From Roseococcus suduntuyensis (lineage in GTDB: Bacteria > Pseudomonadota > Alphaproteobacteria > Acetobacterales > Acetobacteraceae), in contig NZ_JACIDJ010000007.1 in the NCBI RefSeq assembly GCF_014196305.1, forward strand, positions 1,829 through 65,828: a stretch of 64,000 bases of DNA, given 5' to 3'. Of this stretch, positions 8,197 through 16,549 are shown one piece after another. The notes under the pieces are model-generated. The model had not been told where the DNA came from and made no database searches. It saw nothing but the letters and a program-made list of their open reading frames with translations. Position 1 is the first letter of the stretch, and every line of letters starts with the position of its first letter. The position numbers and the translations under genes are program-made.

Positions 8197-9065
8197 ATCA
8201 AGACCGGAATTTCCGCATTCTCCAGCACATGCCGCGTCACCCCGCCCAGGATGAGCTGGCGCAGGCGCGAATGGCTGTAGGCGCCCATGCAGAGCAGGTC
8301 CGCGTTGAAATCCCGCGCCGCGCCCAGCAGGCCCGCCCCCACATCCTTGGTGACCGGCTTGAACTGCTGCGCCTCCGCCGTGATCTCGTGCCAGTGCAGA
8401 TAGGCCAGGATGCCCTCCACCGGCGGGCCGCGGCGCTGGTATTCATCGGCGTAGAGAATGCGCCGGGCCTGGGCGCGGTGCAGCCAGGGCAGGGCCGCGT
8501 CGATGGCGGCCGCGCTCTCGCCCGTGCCGTTCCAGGCGCAGCAGACGCGGGTGCCGATGCTGGCCGGCGCCACGCGCGGCGCGATCAGCACCGGCCGGCC
8601 GCTGTCGAACAGCACGGCGTGCAACGCATCGCTGCTGCTGACATCCTCGCCCGCCTCGGGGTGGGGCACCACGGCCATGTCGTAGAGGCGCGACTGCTGC
8701 GCCACCACATCCTCCTCGCGACCGGCGATGGATTCGAAGGAGAGCGTGGGCCCGCCCGACTTCAGCGCCGTTTCGGCCGAATTGGCGATGGTGACATCGC
8801 CCGAGCCGGCGGCGAAGCGCTCGAACAGCGCCCGCACGCGGGAGGCGCGGTCGCCGCTCTCGCGCTCGGTCGCGGCCATCATCTCCTCGATCATGGCGCC
8901 CGACAGGCCTTCGCCCGCCAGCGGCGCCACGTCGCGCGCGTCCACCCGCACATGCAGGCAGTGGACGTGGGCGTTCCAGATACGGGCCACCATCAACGCG
9001 GTGGCCAAGGCGGCTTCCCCGGCGGCGGTGCCGGTCAGCGGCAGCAGCAGGCGACGATAAGCCAT
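8187..9065 (-). CDS. Universal stress protein, tandem UspA-like
   Basis: The product is 292 residues. The N-terminus MAYRRLLLPLTGTAAGEAAL is the first UspA strand, and the C-terminus has DADLLCMGAYSHS-type wording (DLLCMGAYSHSRLRQLILGG, then IPVLM), the classic second-domain ending. It is about twice the length of a single Usp domain, so it is probably a tandem-domain protein; the first domain is degenerate at the ATP-binding G-2x-G-9x-G motif. It is first in the minus-strand block leading to the glycosyltransferases. Usp proteins are usually induced by starvation or stress, but no promoter element is obvious in the short gap upstream. Confidence 0.85.
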   Translation of the reverse strand: MAYRRLLLPLTGTAAGEAALATALMVARIWNAHVHCLHVRVDARDVAPLAGEGLSGAMIEEMMAATERESGDRASRVRALFERFAAGSGDVTIANSAETALKSGGPTLSFESIAGREEDVVAQQSRLYDMAVVPHPEAGEDVSSSDALHAVLFDSGRPVLIAPRVAPASIGTRVCCAWNGTGESAAAIDAALPWLHRAQARRILYADEYQRRGPPVEGILAYLHWHEITAEAQQFKPVTKDVGAGLLGAARDFNADLLCMGAYSHSRLRQLILGGVTRHVLENAEIPVLMCR

Positions 9066-9101
9066 GGTTTCAGTCCCCCAACCTCTTGTGAGTTGAAACG
9101 G

Positions 9102-10553
9102 TTATGGCGAGGGCGGGGGTGGCAAGTCCAGCGCCTTCATCGCATCGGGTGCCGAGTCATGGGTCGCGTCGAGGATGTGCCAGTCGAGGGGCCCCGGGTC
9201 GCGCGCCGCGGCGGCCTCCAGGATGGCGGGGGTGGCGTCCGAGGCATCGCCCCGGCGTCCCGCCACCCGCGCGCGCAGCACCTCCATGGGCGCCGTCAGC
9301 CACAGCCCGGTGAAGTCGGGGTGGAGCGCCGCCACCGCCTCGCGCTCGGCCTGGCGCTGGAACATGGCGTCCAGGATGACGCTGTGGCCGGCGGTCAGCG
9401 CCTCGTGCGCCCCGGCCTGGAGTTCGACGAAGACGGCGGCGTTGGCTTCGGCCGTGTAGGCGCCCTCTGGCAGGCGGGTTTCGGGCGGCACGCCGGCCAG
9501 GCGCTTGCGCGTCTCGTCGCTGCGCAGCACCACCGCGCCGGGGGCGGCCCCCAGCAAGGGGGCGATGCGCCGCGCCAGCCAGGATTTCCCCGTGCCCTGC
9601 AAGCCGCCCACCGCCACCAGCCGCGGCGCCGGCCGGGCCGACAGATAGGCCCGCGCGGCACGCAGCAGCGGCACCCCATCCTGCCCGCGCTTGCCCGCCA
9701 CATGGGCGCGGATGAAGGCACGCAGCGAAAGCCACAGCGGCAGGCCGCGCACCAGCGCCACATCGCCCGTGCGGCCCAGATGGCGGTTCATCACCCGGTT
9801 CGCGGCCGCCCTGCCCTGGCGCTGGTCCAGGTCCATCAGCAGGAAGGCCAGGTCATAGCCCACATCTATGGTGGCCAGCGCCTCGTCGAATTCCAGCGCG
9901 TCGAAGGCGTGGGGCGCGCCGTCGAGCAGGCAGATGTTCCCCAGGTGCAGGTCGCCATGGCAGCGGCGCAGGAAACCCGCGGCGGCACGTTGGGCCAGCC
10001 AGGGGCGCAACGCCTCATGCGCCGCCAACGCCTCCTTGTGCCAGGCCCGGACCTCCGCCTCCGGCAGGCCCGCCGCCAGGCCGGCCGCGCGGTTGCCGGC
10101 CAGGGTGGCATCCATGGCGCCATCGCCCGCGCGGCGTGGCGCGCGGGCGTGCAGTTCGACCACCGCATCGGCCATCCGGTCGAGCAGCACCCAGTCCAGC
10201 GCCCCATGCGCGTCGAGGAAGGCCTGGGCCGGCAGGCGGCGCATCCGCAGCACCCAATCCAGCACCTCGCCCTCGCCGCCCAGCGCCAGCCCGCCCGCGC
10301 CCCGCGTCACCGGCACGGCGCCGAGATAGAGGCCCGGCGCGTTGGGCGCGTTCAATGCCTGTTCGTGTGCGATGAGCCGCGCGCGGGTCTCCAGCGCAGT
10401 GAAATCGAGAAAGCCGAGGTCCACGGCCTTCTTCAGCTTCAGCACCTCCCCCTCGCCCAGGAAGACGAGGGAGATATGCGTCTCCACGACACCCTGCCCG
10501 GTGATCCCGGCCAGGAATTCCGCCACCTGCCGTTGCGCGGCGGGGGCGGCCAT
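9102..10553 (-). CDS. APH-like / AAA-type P-loop fusion kinase
   Basis: The product is about 483 residues with two modules. The first (to about residue 290) is an aminoglycoside phosphotransferase-like kinase, with the catalytic loop HGDLHLGN at 199-206 followed by the metal-binding region ALEFDE. The second begins with a Walker A motif GGLQGTGKSW near residue 315 and resembles the zeta-toxin/gluconate-kinase type of P-loop proteins. Fusions of this kind are widespread and usually annotated as bifunctional APH/ATP-binding proteins of unknown substrate. I start it at ATG 10553, whose A overlaps the pdxH stop (TGATG); the longer frame upstream lies within pdxH. Antibiotic resistance should not be assumed. 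Confidence 0.85.
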   Translation of the reverse strand: MAAPAAQRQVAEFLAGITGQGVVETHISLVFLGEGEVLKLKKAVDLGFLDFTALETRARLIAHEQALNAPNAPGLYLGAVPVTRGAGGLALGGEGEVLDWVLRMRRLPAQAFLDAHGALDWVLLDRMADAVVELHARAPRRAGDGAMDATLAGNRAAGLAAGLPEAEVRAWHKEALAAHEALRPWLAQRAAAGFLRRCHGDLHLGNICLLDGAPHAFDALEFDEALATIDVGYDLAFLLMDLDQRQGRAAANRVMNRHLGRTGDVALVRGLPLWLSLRAFIRAHVAGKRGQDGVPLLRAARAYLSARPAPRLVAVGGLQGTGKSWLARRIAPLLGAAPGAVVLRSDETRKRLAGVPPETRLPEGAYTAEANAAVFVELQAGAHEALTAGHSVILDAMFQRQAEREAVAALHPDFTGLWLTAPMEVLRARVAGRRGDASDATPAILEAAAARDPGPLDWHILDATHDSAPDAMKALDLPPPPSP

Positions 10554-11128
10554 CAGGGGTAGAGGGCCTCTTCCCGCCAGGCCCCGCCCTCGGCCAGGAA
10601 GACCCGGCGCTCGTGCAGGCGGAAGGGCATGTCGCGCCAGAACTCGATGCGCGCGGGCAGGATGCGGAAGCCCGACCAGTGCGGCGGCCGCGGAATCTCG
10701 CCCAGGCCGAATTTCAGCGTGTATTCGGCGACGGCCTTCTCCAGCGCCCAGCGCCCTTCCAGCGGGCGCGACTGGCGCGACGCCCAGGCCCCGATGCGCG
10801 AGGACCGGTGGCGGGAGGCGTAGTAGGCATCCGCCTCCGTATCGGTCACGGCCTCGACGCTGCCCTCGACGCGCACGCTGCGGCTCAGCGTCTTCCAATG
10901 GAAGCACAGCGCGGCATGGGGGTTCGCCGCAAGCTCGCCGCCCTTGCGGGATTCGAGGTTGGTGTAGAACACGAAGCCCCGCGCATCCTGCCCCTTCAGC
11001 AGCACCATCCGCGCCGAGGGCCTGCCATCAGGGGTTGCGGTGGCGAGGCACATGGCATTGGGGTCATTGGGCTCGGTCTTGGTCGCTTCCGCCAGCCATT
11101 CCGCGAAAAGCGCATAGGGGTCGGTCAT
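10553..11128 (-). CDS. pdxH: Pyridoxamine 5'-phosphate oxidase
   Basis: The product is 191 residues, the normal PdxH length. It makes pyridoxal 5'-phosphate from PNP or PMP using FMN. Characteristic segments are [18 protein letters not shown] (FMN-binding strand), [31 protein letters not shown] and the C-terminal RLHERRVFL (substrate phosphate and FMN binding). It is coupled by a one-base overlap to the downstream APH/AAA gene and is divergent from fabI across a gap of 106 bases that must hold both promoters. Confidence 0.95.
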   Translation of the reverse strand: MTDPYALFAEWLAEATKTEPNDPNAMCLATATPDGRPSARMVLLKGQDARGFVFYTNLESRKGGELAANPHAALCFHWKTLSRSVRVEGSVEAVTDTEADAYYASRHRSSRIGAWASRQSRPLEGRWALEKAVAEYTLKFGLGEIPRPPHWSGFRILPARIEFWRDMPFRLHERRVFLAEGGAWREEALYP

Positions 11129-11234
11129 GCCTGCTCGCCTGTCCTGGCCCAGGGTGGGGTCCGGGGGGGCCTTGCCCGGTCAAGGGGCATGTGCCACCAC
11201 CCCCCACGCCCCGCAACCTCCTGACCGGACGACC

Positions 11235-12074
11235 ATGACGGAAGACGCCAACGCCCCCCTGCCGACCGGAACGCTGATGCAGGGCAAGCGCGGCCTCATC
11301 ATGGGCGTGGCCAATGACCGTTCCATCGCCTGGGCCATCGCCCGCGCCGTGGCGGCGCAGGGCGCCGAGCTTGCCTTCACCTACATGGGCGAGGCGCTGG
11401 AAAGGCGCGTGCGGCCGCTGGCGGCCAGCGTGGGCAGCGACATCGTCCTGCCCTGCGACGCGGGCGACGACGCGCAGATCGACGCTGCCTTCGGCGAGAT
11501 AGAGAAGCGCTGGGGCAAGCTCGACTTCTTCGTCCATGCGGTGGGCTTCGCGGACAAGCAGTACCTGCGCGGCCGCTTCCTCGACACCCCGCGCGAGGCT
11601 TTCCTGCAGGCGCTCGACATCTCCTGCTATTCCTTCGCGGCCACCGGGCGGCGGGCGGCGGCGCTGATGGGGCCGGGCGGATCGCTGCTGACGCTGTCCT
11701 ATCTCGGCGCCGAGAAATGGGTGCCGCACTACAATGTGATGGGCGTCGCCAAGGCCGCGCTGGAGGCCAGTGTGCGCTACATGGCGGCGGACCTCGGCGC
11801 TGACGGCGTCCGGGTGAACGCCATCAGCGCGGGGCCCATCAAGACGCTGGCCGCCTCGGGCATCGGCGATTTCCGCTACATCATGAAGTGGAACCAGTAC
11901 AACGCGCCCATGCAGCGCAATGTGGGCCTGGACGAGGTGGGTGGCGCGGGCCTTTACCTGCTGAGCCCGCTCTCCACCGGTGTCACCGGCGAGGTGCACC
12001 ATGTGGATTGCGGCTACCACATCGTTGGCATGAAGCACCCGGACGCGCCGGACCTCAGCATCATCAACAGCTGA
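11235..12074 (+). CDS. fabI: Enoyl-[acyl-carrier-protein] reductase (NADH)
   Basis: The product is 279 residues. It reduces enoyl-ACP in the last step of each fatty acid elongation cycle. The N-terminus GLIMGVANDRSIAWAIARA is the modified Rossmann motif of FabI. The catalytic Tyr-x6-Lys is seen in YNVMGVAK. The ISAGPIKTLAASGI segment forms the substrate-binding loop targeted by triclosan-type inhibitors. The start ATG at 11235 gives the standard N-terminus; the frame is open upstream to 11127 but that part is proline/arginine-rich junk. It ends four bases from the convergent phosphatase gene. Confidence 0.95.
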   Translation: MTEDANAPLPTGTLMQGKRGLIMGVANDRSIAWAIARAVAAQGAELAFTYMGEALERRVRPLAASVGSDIVLPCDAGDDAQIDAAFGEIEKRWGKLDFFVHAVGFADKQYLRGRFLDTPREAFLQALDISCYSFAATGRRAAALMGPGGSLLTLSYLGAEKWVPHYNVMGVAKAALEASVRYMAADLGADGVRVNAISAGPIKTLAASGIGDFRYIMKWNQYNAPMQRNVGLDEVGGAGLYLLSPLSTGVTGEVHHVDCGYHIVGMKHPDAPDLSIINS

Positions 12075-12078
12075 GGGT

Positions 12079-12471
12079 TCAGGCCCGGGGGCGGGCCGCC
12101 CAGCCCCGCGCGAATTCCTCCTGCGCGGGGGTTTCCACCGCACGCGCGTCATGCCGCGCGCGCACCCATTCCACGGGGTCTTCCTCCACAGCGCATTCGG
12201 CGGCGAGGCAGGCCAGCACCGTGCCCGTGCGCCCCAGCCCGGCCTTGCAGCCCAGGTAGAACAGGCGCTCCGGCTCCGCCGCCATCGCGGCCTTCAGCGC
12301 GTCCAGCGTGGCGCGCAGCGCCGCCGGGTCGGGCAGGCCGAAATCCACGATGTCCAGCGTCAGGGCCGCCGCGTCGCGGTTGGGCGCATGCGGGTCGAGG
12401 CAGAGGCCGAAGGCGCCCTCGGGCAGGGCCGTGAAGGGCCCGGCCGCGAGGCGCGCGCCCAACAGCTTCAT
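12079..12471 (-). CDS. Protein-tyrosine / dual-specificity phosphatase family protein
   Basis: The product is 130 residues with the Cys-x5-Arg phosphatase loop in GCKAGLGRTGTVLA near residue 74. A general-acid aspartate is plausible in the upstream DFGLPDP segment. It is shorter than typical enzymes of the family and lacks a signal peptide. It lies downstream of psd-pssA on the same strand (24-base gap) and could be co-transcribed, but its substrate, whether protein or lipid phosphate, is not evident. Confidence 0.75.
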   Translation of the reverse strand: MKLLGARLAAGPFTALPEGAFGLCLDPHAPNRDAAALTLDIVDFGLPDPAALRATLDALKAAMAAEPERLFYLGCKAGLGRTGTVLACLAAECAVEEDPVEWVRARHDARAVETPAQEEFARGWAARPRA

Positions 12472-12495
12472 GTGGGCAGCTTCATGCGGGCCGCT

Positions 12496-13356
12496 TCACG
12501 CGGCTGGCGCCGTCTCGCCCCGCATCTGCTCCGCCTCCCGCCGCAGCCGGCGGTAGGAGCGTGCGGAGAGGAACAACATACCCGTGTAGATCAGCCCTCC
12601 CAGCGCCAGCGCGGCCCAGGGTTCGGTCACCAGGAAGGCCACATAGGCGCCCACGCCCAGGAACAGGGGCAGCACGAGCTTCGCGGGAATCTTGAAGTTC
12701 TTGAAGGACCAGGATGGCAGCGTGCTGACCATCAGCCCCCCCACCACAAACAGCATGATGGCCGCCACCATCGGATGGCGGATGGCGGCGGCCGTGGCCG
12801 GCCAACCCCAATCGGCGAAGGCGAGCCAGGCGAACAGCGGGAACAACACCAGCCCCGCCCCGGCCGGCGCGGGCACGCCCGTGAAGAAGTTGTAGGCGTA
12901 GGCCGGCTTGGGCGCCTCCACCACGCCCGGCTCCGCGATCGAGGCCGCGTTGAAACGCGCCAGGCGCAGCGCGCTGCACACCGCGAACAGCACGCAGGGG
13001 ATGAAGCCCCAGGGCCCCACGCTCTGCATGGTCCAGAGATAGAGCACCAGGGCCGGCGCCACGCCGAAGCAGAGGAAATCGCTCAGGCTGTCGAACTCGG
13101 CGCCGAAGCGCGAGGTGCCCTTCAGCAGCCGGGCGATGCGCCCGTCCAGCCCGTCAATGACGGCGGCCACCACGATGAAGGCCGCCGCATGGCCAAAGCG
13201 GCCCTCCAGCGCGAAGCGGATGGCGACGAGGCCCGCGCAGAGCCCCATCATGGTCAGCAGGTTCGGGATCAGCCGGTTGAAGGACGGCCCGCTGAAGCGC
13301 GGGCGCTGCCGTGGCGCCAGGCCCCGCAGCCGGCCGCGCAGCCCCTCGCGGATCAA
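12496..13356 (-). CDS. pssA: CDP-diacylglycerol--serine O-phosphatidyltransferase
   Basis: This is an integral membrane enzyme making phosphatidylserine from CDP-diacylglycerol and serine. The CDP-alcohol phosphatidyltransferase signature DGx2ARx8Gx3Dx3D is visible in DGRIARLLKGTSRFGAEF followed by DSLSD. Several hydrophobic helices follow. The best start is the TTG at 13356, which overlaps the psd stop as TTGA, gives a protein of about 286 residues and begins just before the conserved RLIPNLLTMMGLCAG. The long frame upstream is inside psd. It acts directly before Psd in phosphatidylethanolamine synthesis. Confidence 0.9.
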   Translation of the reverse strand: MIREGLRGRLRGLAPRQRPRFSGPSFNRLIPNLLTMMGLCAGLVAIRFALEGRFGHAAAFIVVAAVIDGLDGRIARLLKGTSRFGAEFDSLSDFLCFGVAPALVLYLWTMQSVGPWGFIPCVLFAVCSALRLARFNAASIAEPGVVEAPKPAYAYNFFTGVPAPAGAGLVLFPLFAWLAFADWGWPATAAAIRHPMVAAIMLFVVGGLMVSTLPSWSFKNFKIPAKLVLPLFLGVGAYVAFLVTEPWAALALGGLIYTGMLFLSARSYRRLRREAEQMRGETAPAA

Positions 13357-14027
13357 GCGCGCAGGTCGGCGAGGATGGTCTCGCCGCCGATCATGGTCTG
13401 GCCCACCAGCACGGTCGGCAGCACGCCCTCGGGCAGGTAGACATCGGTGCGGCTGCCGAAGCGGATGATGCCGAAGCGCTCGCCGGCGGCGATGATGTCG
13501 CCCTCGCGCGCCGTGCATACGATGCGCCGCGCGATCAGCCCCGCGATCTGCACGCAGCCCACCACCCGGCCATCGGGCAGGTCTATGCGCAGCGCGTTGC
13601 GCTCATTGTTCTCGCTGGCCTTGTCCAGGCTCGCGTCCACGAAGGCGCCGTGGCGGTAGGCGATGCGCGCCACCCGGCCCGCCACCGGGCTGCGGTTCAC
13701 ATGCACGTCCAGCACCGAGAGGAAGATGGCCACGCGCCAGACCGGCGCCGTGCCCATGTCCAGCTCGGCCGGCGGGGCGGCGAGGCCCACCATCACCACC
13801 TTGCCATCGGCGGGCGCGAGCACGAGGTCCGGCCGGGGCGGCGGCACGCGCGTCGGGTCGCGGAAGAAGTACAGGCAGAAGCCCGTGAAGAGCGCGCCCA
13901 GCCAGAACAGCCAGGAACCGAGGATCAGCCCCCCCACCACGGCGACGGCGGCGCCGCCATAGATGAAGGGGCGCCCCGCCGGATGCGGGGGTGCCAGGAC
14001 GAGCGAGAGGCTGTTTCGGAGGGACAT
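13353..14027 (-). CDS. psd: Phosphatidylserine decarboxylase (short, archaeal-type)
   Basis: The product is 224 residues. It converts phosphatidylserine to phosphatidylethanolamine using a pyruvoyl group formed by self-cleavage. Visible marks are the N-terminal hydrophobic helix pair, YFFRDPTR, LAPADGKVV, the FLSVLDVHVNRSPVAG motif and, near the C-terminus, the FGSRTDVYLP cleavage-site region whose Gly-Ser is the expected processing point. The short form without the long N-terminal domain is common in alphaproteobacteria. It overlaps pssA by four bases. Confidence 0.95.
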   Translation of the reverse strand: MSLRNSLSLVLAPPHPAGRPFIYGGAAVAVVGGLILGSWLFWLGALFTGFCLYFFRDPTRVPPPRPDLVLAPADGKVVMVGLAAPPAELDMGTAPVWRVAIFLSVLDVHVNRSPVAGRVARIAYRHGAFVDASLDKASENNERNALRIDLPDGRVVGCVQIAGLIARRIVCTAREGDIIAAGERFGIIRFGSRTDVYLPEGVLPTVLVGQTMIGGETILADLRA

Positions 14028-14073
14028 GGGCGCGGTTTATCCTCCCTTAACCGGCGGCGGGCAAGCTTGTCGC

Positions 14074-14466
14074 ATGATCACACTTGGCCCCTTCGCCGTC
14101 GGGCAGGACGGTACGCTCTCTCCGCGCGCGCCAGGGCTCCGCCCCGCGCTGCGCTTCGCCTGGCGCGGCCGTCGCTGCGAGGCGGAATGGAAGGATGAGA
14201 AGCTGCAGCTGCGCGCCCTCGCGGGCCGTATCCCCTCCACCGTGGACAAGGGGCAGGCCCGCAGCCGCTCCTTCGCCGCCGCCGCCACCCTGCCGCCGGA
14301 ACTGCCGGAGGGCTGGCGCCTGCGCCTCACGCCCGACCACCAGCTCACCTTTGAACTGGACGCCCCGGCACAGCCCACCGCCGTGGCGCTGGTGGGCACC
14401 ATCGTGCGCTTCGCCATGGCACTCGACCCCTATCTGGACCGGCTGGAGGCCGCCGGAACGCACTGA
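14074..14466 (+). CDS. Hypothetical protein
   Basis: A 130-residue soluble protein starting at ATG 14074, divergent from psd with a 46-base gap. It reads as a compact domain: an N-terminal strand (MITLGPFAVGQDGTLSPRAP), a basic middle and a hydrophobic C-terminal helix (AVALVGTIVRFAMALDPYLD). No signal peptide or known motif is visible. I do not recognise the family. Confidence 0.65.
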   Translation: MITLGPFAVGQDGTLSPRAPGLRPALRFAWRGRRCEAEWKDEKLQLRALAGRIPSTVDKGQARSRSFAAAATLPPELPEGWRLRLTPDHQLTFELDAPAQPTAVALVGTIVRFAMALDPYLDRLEAAGTH

Positions 14467-14476
14467 CGCGCCGCGC

Positions 14477-15241
14477 TCAGCGCAGCAGCCAGGCCAGGGC
14501 CACGCCCGGCAGGGCGGCGGCCAGCAGCAGGACAGGCGCCTGCCAGGCGCCGCGATGGCCAGCGGGCGCGGCACCCAGCAGCAGCGCGCCCAGCGGCGCC
14601 AGCGCGGCCATCCAGTCGGCCGGCGCGCCGCGCATCAGCAGCCCGCCCGCCAGCACCGCCGCCAGCAGCACCGTGAAGGGCAGCAGCGCGGCCTCAGGCA
14701 GCGGTTGCCCCAGGAAGAACAGCGGCAGCCCCGCCCCCAGCAGCACCAGCGCCAGCAGCAGCCAGGGCCCGGGCGTGCCCGCCGCCCAGAGCCCCGCCGC
14801 CAGCGCCACCGCCGCCACCGTGGCCCGCCAGGGGCCCGCGGCCGCGCGGTGCAGCAGCGGCACCAGCAGGCCCAGAAGCACCAGCACGGGAATGACGCGC
14901 CGCAGATCGGCCTCGGTGAGCGGGGCGCCGGCCATCCACCAGCCCGTCGCCACACCCCCCAGCAGCACCAGCCCGCCCGCGACCAGGCCGCGCGCGCCGA
15001 GCGCCAGCGGCAGGGCCAGCAACAAGGCGCCCAGGGCCAGCAGCGGCAGGCGTTCCGGCAATTGGCGGGGCGAGGCGCTGAACCCGCCCATCACCCAGGC
15101 GAAGCCCAGCAGCGCGCCCAACGGCAGGGCCAGCGCCGCCCAGCGCCCGCGCCGCAGCATCACCGCCCAGAGCAGCGCCGTGCAGAGCGCCAGCAGCGGT
15201 GCGCCGGCCGGGTGATCCATCAGGGGGGAATCGGGGAACAC
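14477..15241 (-). CDS. Hypothetical polytopic membrane protein
   Basis: The product is 254 residues, almost entirely leucine/alanine/glycine hydrophobic helices (about eight predicted by eye) separated by short loops such as GGFSASPRQLPER and GAPLTEADLRR. I cannot name a transporter or enzyme signature. It converges with the plus-strand gene ending at 14466 and diverges from the cytochrome b561 gene. Confidence 0.65.
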   Translation of the reverse strand: MFPDSPLMDHPAGAPLLALCTALLWAVMLRRGRWAALALPLGALLGFAWVMGGFSASPRQLPERLPLLALGALLLALPLALGARGLVAGGLVLLGGVATGWWMAGAPLTEADLRRVIPVLVLLGLLVPLLHRAAAGPWRATVAAVALAAGLWAAGTPGPWLLLALVLLGAGLPLFFLGQPLPEAALLPFTVLLAAVLAGGLLMRGAPADWMAALAPLGALLLGAAPAGHRGAWQAPVLLLAAALPGVALAWLLR

Positions 15242-15332
15242 GCGACCAAACTGCCCGAAATCCGCTTGCCTCGGCTATGCCCCTGCGGGATTGATCCCAC
15301 ATCACCCCCTGATCCCAGGCCGAGGCCCGAAG

Positions 15333-16025
15333 ATGAACGACACAGACCCCCGGACCCCCGCGCCCGAGACCGAAGTCAGGGTCTGGGATGGCTGGATCCG
15401 GCTCTGGCACTGGTCCATCGTCTTCCTCATCCCCTTTTCCTACCTGACCGCGCGGGCGCACCGCATGGATTGGCACCAGTGGTCGGGCTATGCGCTGCTG
15501 ACGCTGGTCAGCTTCCGCATCCTCTGGGGGCTGGTGGGGTCCGAGCCCGCGCGCTTCCGCACCTTCCTCAGCACCCCCGCCGCGGCGCTTCGCCACCTGG
15601 GCAAGCTGCGGCGCGAGACAGGGCCGGACCGGGAACTCACCCACAACCCCGCCGGCGCCTGGATGGTGGCGCTGCTGGTGCCGCTGCTGTTCGTCCAGGC
15701 GGCGAGCGGCCTCTTCGTCTACGACCAGATCTTCACCTATGGCCCGCTGGCCCGGCAGGTCAGCCCCGAGACGCAGGATTGGGCGACCTGGGTGCATATC
15801 CGCGCCATCAACGTGATCTTCGCGGTGATCGTGCTGCACATCATGGCCATCGCCTGGTACCGGCTGTTCCCGGGCCATGACCTGGTGCGGGCGATGATGA
15901 TCGGCACCAAGCCCATGCCCGCCGGCACGCGCCAGCCGCGCATGGCGCCAGTGGCGCTGGGGGTGGTGCTCTTCGCCCTCTGCGCGGGCGTGGTGCTCTA
16001 CATCCGCGGCTTCGGCGATTACTGA
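15333..16025 (+). CDS. Cytochrome b561 domain protein
   Basis: The product is about 230 residues. The N-terminus VRVWDGWIRLWHWSIVFLIP is the first heme-binding helix of di-heme b561-type electron carriers (His in LWHW). Further histidines occur in DWHQWSGYALL, TWVHIRAINV and VLHIMAI, giving the expected four or more axial ligand candidates over four membrane helices. Proteins like this shuttle electrons between the quinone pool and periplasmic partners such as c-type cytochromes; none is encoded next door. ATG at 15333 is chosen because the frame upstream is non-conserved proline-rich sequence. Confidence 0.85.
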   Translation: MNDTDPRTPAPETEVRVWDGWIRLWHWSIVFLIPFSYLTARAHRMDWHQWSGYALLTLVSFRILWGLVGSEPARFRTFLSTPAAALRHLGKLRRETGPDRELTHNPAGAWMVALLVPLLFVQAASGLFVYDQIFTYGPLARQVSPETQDWATWVHIRAINVIFAVIVLHIMAIAWYRLFPGHDLVRAMMIGTKPMPAGTRQPRMAPVALGVVLFALCAGVVLYIRGFGDY

Positions 16026-16063
16026 GGACTGCAACCCCCGCGGCCCCGCGCCGCTGAAGCCCC

Positions 16064-16549
16064 ATGGCCGAGATGTTCTTCCAGGGCTGGGACGGAATCC
16101 TGCGGACGCTGGTCGTGGGCGTCCTGACCTATGCCTGCCTGGTGCTGTTCCTGCGTGTCTCGGGCAAGCGCACCCTGGCCAAGCTGAATGCGTTCGACCT
16201 GGTGGTGACGGTGGCGCTGGGCTCCACCTTCTCGGCCATCCTGGTGCAGCAATCCGTGCCGCTGGCGCAGGGGCTGGCGGCGCTGGCGCTGCTGGTGGTG
16301 ATGCAGTTCGCGGTCACCTGGGCCTCGGTCCGTTCGGGCCGCTTCGCGCGGCTGATCCGCTCCGAGCCCCGTCTGCTGCTGCGGCACGGCGCGCCCTGCC
16401 CCGGCGCCATGCGCGCCGAACGTATCACCGCGGAGGAAATCCTGAGCGCGATCCGCGCGGAGGGCGGCCGTGATCTGGCCGAGGCCGAGGCCGTGATCCT
16501 GGAAAGCGACGGGACGCTGAGCGTCGCTCTCAGTCGCCCGCCGAGCTGA
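16064..16549 (+). CDS. DUF421 (YetF-like) membrane protein
   Basis: The product is 161 residues. Three N-terminal hydrophobic helices contain the family hallmark FLRVSGKRTLAKLNAFDLVV, followed by a cytoplasmic domain with RITAEEILSAIRAEG and the end block VILESDGTLSV. DUF421/YetF proteins are small inner-membrane proteins of unknown activity, linked in Bacillus to spore germination. It follows the b561 gene by 38 bases on the same strand and its 3' end overlaps the convergent gene by 20 bases. Confidence 0.85.
   Translation: MAEMFFQGWDGILRTLVVGVLTYACLVLFLRVSGKRTLAKLNAFDLVVTVALGSTFSAILVQQSVPLAQGLAALALLVVMQFAVTWASVRSGRFARLIRSEPRLLLRHGAPCPGAMRAERITAEEILSAIRAEGGRDLAEAEAVILESDGTLSVALSRPPS

Noticed and set aside
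9102-10553. Aminoglycoside resistance gene
   Set aside because: The APH-like domain belongs to a broad housekeeping fusion family; no resistance-specific motif is seen.
8064-10562. An 832-codon plus-strand open frame
   Set aside because: It covers the universal stress and APH/AAA genes in reverse and has no protein-like composition.
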